A stretch of DNA of 15,572 nucleotides from an uncultured Oxalobacteraceae bacterium (lineage in GTDB: Bacteria > Pseudomonadota > Gammaproteobacteria > Burkholderiales > Burkholderiaceae), in the NCBI GenBank assembly GCA_946478765.1, contig CAMLDH010000064.1, positions 1-15,572 of the forward strand, read 5' to 3'. This document shows, piece after piece, positions 13,902-15,572 of this stretch (positions within the stretch are counted from its first letter, which is position 1; each line of letters opens with the position of its first letter). A program made the translations under genes and the position numbers. Under the pieces are notes generated by a model. The model did not search any database. It saw only the letters and a program-made list of their open reading frames with translations, and was not told the DNA's origin.

Positions 13902-13917
13902 TGGCATGGAATCTGCT
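13902..13917 (+). promoter_or_regulatory. glnA: glnA sigma54 (-24/-12) promoter
   Basis: TGGCATG-GAAT-CTGCT differs at two positions from TGGCACG-N4-TTGCT. The invariant GG (13903-13904) and GC (13915-13916) are separated by exactly 10 bp. The expected start is near 13928, giving a leader of about 105 bases. NtrC-type sites lie upstream, which fits nitrogen-limited activation. Confidence 0.72.
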
Positions 13918-14032
13918 ATCATTCCCCGCTGAGTTCTGGCCCATTTTGGCCTACCGTGCCTGTTGCACGAAGTTTGCGCGCAGTCGGCTCATAACCAATT
14001 CTGTATTAATTTGCTCATTTTAGGAGATTCGC

Positions 14033-15448
14033 ATGGCAATGACGGCCGCAGAGGTCTTGAAGATGGCGAAAGAAAACGAAGTCAAATTCGTTGATTTTCG
14101 CTTTGCTGATACACGAGGCAAGGAACAGCACGTCACCGTGCCTGTTTCGCATTTTGATATAGACAAATTCGAGTCCGGCCACGCGTTTGACGGTTCTTCG
14201 ATTGCCGGCTGGAAGGGTATTGAAGCATCGGACATGTTGCTGATGCCGGATCCGAACACTGCCAACATCGATCCCTTCATGGAAGAAACCACGTTGTTCA
14301 TGCAATGTGACGTGATCGAGCCGTCCGACGGCAAAGGTTATGACCGCGACCCGCGCTCCATCGCCAAGCGCGCGGAAGCCTACCTGAAATCCTCCGGCTT
14401 GGGCGACACTGCCTACTTCGGTCCGGAACCGGAATTCTTCATTTTCGACGGCATCCGCTGGAAAATCGGCATGGATGGCTGCTTCGTCAAGATCGACTCC
14501 GAAGAAGCATCCTGGAGCACCGGCGAGAAGCTCGAAGGCGGCAATACCGGCCATCGTCCGTCAGTCAAGGGCGGCTATTTCCCGGTTCCTCCGGTCGACA
14601 GCTTCCAGGACATGCGCTCGGAAATGTGCCTGATTCTCGAATCGCTCGGCATCCCGGTGGAAGTGCATCACCACGAAGTCGCCGGCGCCGGCCAGAATGA
14701 AATCGGCACCAAGTTTTCGACCTTGGTCGAGCGTGCCGACTGGACCCAGAATCTGAAATACGTGGTCTGGAACGTTGCGCATACTTATGGCAAAACGGCA
14801 ACTTTCATGCCGAAGCCGATCGTTGGCGACAACGGTTCCGGCATGCACGTGCACCAATCGGTCTGGAAAGACGGCAAGAACCTGTTCGCAGGCGACGGCT
14901 ATGCCGGTCTGTCCGAATTCGCGCTGTACTACATCGGCGGCATCATCAAGCACGCACGCGCACTGAATGCGATCACCAACCCGGGCACCAACTCGTACAA
15001 GCGTCTGGTTCCCGGCTTCGAAGCACCGGTCAAGCTGGCGTACTCGTCGCGTAACCGTTCGGCCTCGATCCGTATTCCGCACGTGCCGAATCCGAAAGGC
15101 CGCCGTATCGAAACGCGTTTCCCGGACCCGCTCTCCAATCCGTACCTGTGCTTCTCGGCGTTGCTGATGGCCGGCCTGGACGGCGTGCAGAACAAGATCC
15201 ACCCGGGCGAAGCAGCTTCCAAGGACCTGTATCACCTGCCGCCGGAAGAAGACGCGTTGATCCCGACCGTCTGCGCTTCGCTGGAAGAGGCGCTTGATCA
15301 TCTGAACAAAGACCGCGAGTTCCTGACCCGCGGCGGTGTGTTCAGCGACGCCATGCTCGATGCTTACATCGAACTGAAAATGCAGGAAGTGACACGTTTC
15401 CGCATGACCGCGCATCCGGTCGAGTACGATATGTATTACTCGCTGTAA
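14033..15448 (+). CDS. glnA: Glutamine synthetase type I
   Basis: GlnA joins ammonia to glutamate using ATP and is the main entry point for nitrogen assimilation; the enzyme is a cytoplasmic dodecamer. At 471 aa it has the standard GSI length. Visible signatures include FDGSSIAGW at 52-60, FGPEPEFF at 129-136 with metal-binding glutamates, [14 protein letters not shown] (211-224), [10 protein letters not shown] (267-276), and NRSASIRIP (341-349). [11 protein letters not shown] at 396-406 carries Tyr400, the expected adenylylation site, so activity control by GlnE is likely. AGGAG at 14022-14026 supports the start. Upstream are NtrC sites and paired sigma70 and sigma54 promoters. A strong terminator follows directly, so any ntrBC genes to the right would need their own promoter or read-through. 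Confidence 0.98.
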   Translation: MAMTAAEVLKMAKENEVKFVDFRFADTRGKEQHVTVPVSHFDIDKFESGHAFDGSSIAGWKGIEASDMLLMPDPNTANIDPFMEETTLFMQCDVIEPSDGKGYDRDPRSIAKRAEAYLKSSGLGDTAYFGPEPEFFIFDGIRWKIGMDGCFVKIDSEEASWSTGEKLEGGNTGHRPSVKGGYFPVPPVDSFQDMRSEMCLILESLGIPVEVHHHEVAGAGQNEIGTKFSTLVERADWTQNLKYVVWNVAHTYGKTATFMPKPIVGDNGSGMHVHQSVWKDGKNLFAGDGYAGLSEFALYYIGGIIKHARALNAITNPGTNSYKRLVPGFEAPVKLAYSSRNRSASIRIPHVPNPKGRRIETRFPDPLSNPYLCFSALLMAGLDGVQNKIHPGEAASKDLYHLPPEEDALIPTVCASLEEALDHLNKDREFLTRGGVFSDAMLDAYIELKMQEVTRFRMTAHPVEYDMYYSL

Positions 15449-15474
15449 TCAAAGTCGGTATTTGCTGCAAAGCG

Positions 15475-15512
15475 AAAAAAGCGGGGAAAGTGAAAGCTTT
15501 CCCCGCTTTTTT
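15475..15512. terminator. Intrinsic terminator after glnA
   Basis: GCGGGGAAAG (15481-15490) pairs with CTTTCCCCGC (15497-15506) around TGAAAG. Six A residues precede and six T residues follow the stem, so it could terminate in both directions. The remaining 60 bases to the right edge hold nothing I can assign. Confidence 0.93.
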
Positions 15513-15572
15513 ATTATCCTAGATTCGGTAGTTGGACGGGTGCGAGTGTGCATTTTTCCGGCCCTCTGGCTA

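Noticed and set aside
13719..13994. 91-codon plus-strand frame upstream of glnA
   Set aside because: It overlaps the promoters and NtrC sites of glnA, and its product shows no protein-like pattern.

Overview
The window looks like chromosomal DNA from a betaproteobacterium, most likely Burkholderiales close to Oxalobacteraceae (Herbaspirillum, Herminiimonas, Collimonas or relatives). This rests on protein character (GlnA, release factor 3, a membrane-anchored TAXI protein, a DUF2799 lipoprotein) and moderate GC; no database search was possible. The genes are mostly housekeeping or conserved, and the unusual material is concentrated between them.

Layout. 1-153: GC-rich array of perfect palindromes in a conserved framework, cut by the left edge. 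240-416: promoter, tRNA-Ser(GGA) and terminator. 447-699: frameshifted N-terminal remnant of a tyrosine integrase beside the tRNA, followed by about 500 bp of AT-rich DNA. 1200-1490: unknown 96-aa protein. 1701-1870: two 37-bp modules of three DnaA-box-like sequences each, with a near-consensus IHF site between them, in the gap between two convergent genes. 1930-3050 (minus): unknown 83-aa protein and an exported DNA/RNA non-specific endonuclease. 3227-3402: unassigned structured segment ending in a strong terminator. 3486-4151: DUF2799 lipoprotein. 4438-8595: GH1/RmlD-type reductase fusion, then a cytosolic GH2 enzyme. 8671-8900: element with 46-bp inverted termini that carries a second copy of the left-edge palindrome framework. 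9006-10676: prfC. 11067-13027: degenerate hemerythrin-like protein, then a doubly membrane-anchored TAXI protein. 13138-13602 (minus): rhodanese. 13744-15512: glnA with nested sigma70 and sigma54 promoters, NtrC sites and a terminator.

How the parts work together. The GH1/RmlD and GH2 genes look like a cytoplasmic glycan or sugar-nucleotide cassette. glnA has its own nitrogen control region, laid out like enterobacterial glnAp1/glnAp2. The tRNA-Ser, integrase remnant and AT-rich stretch suggest a decayed integration site.

The three observations I rate highest are: (1) the palindromic repeat family, in which stem sequences differ between copies but every change is matched on the opposite arm; (2) the paired DnaA-box modules with an IHF-like site, away from any promoter or dnaA gene; (3) the inverted-repeat-bounded element between the GH2 gene and prfC.
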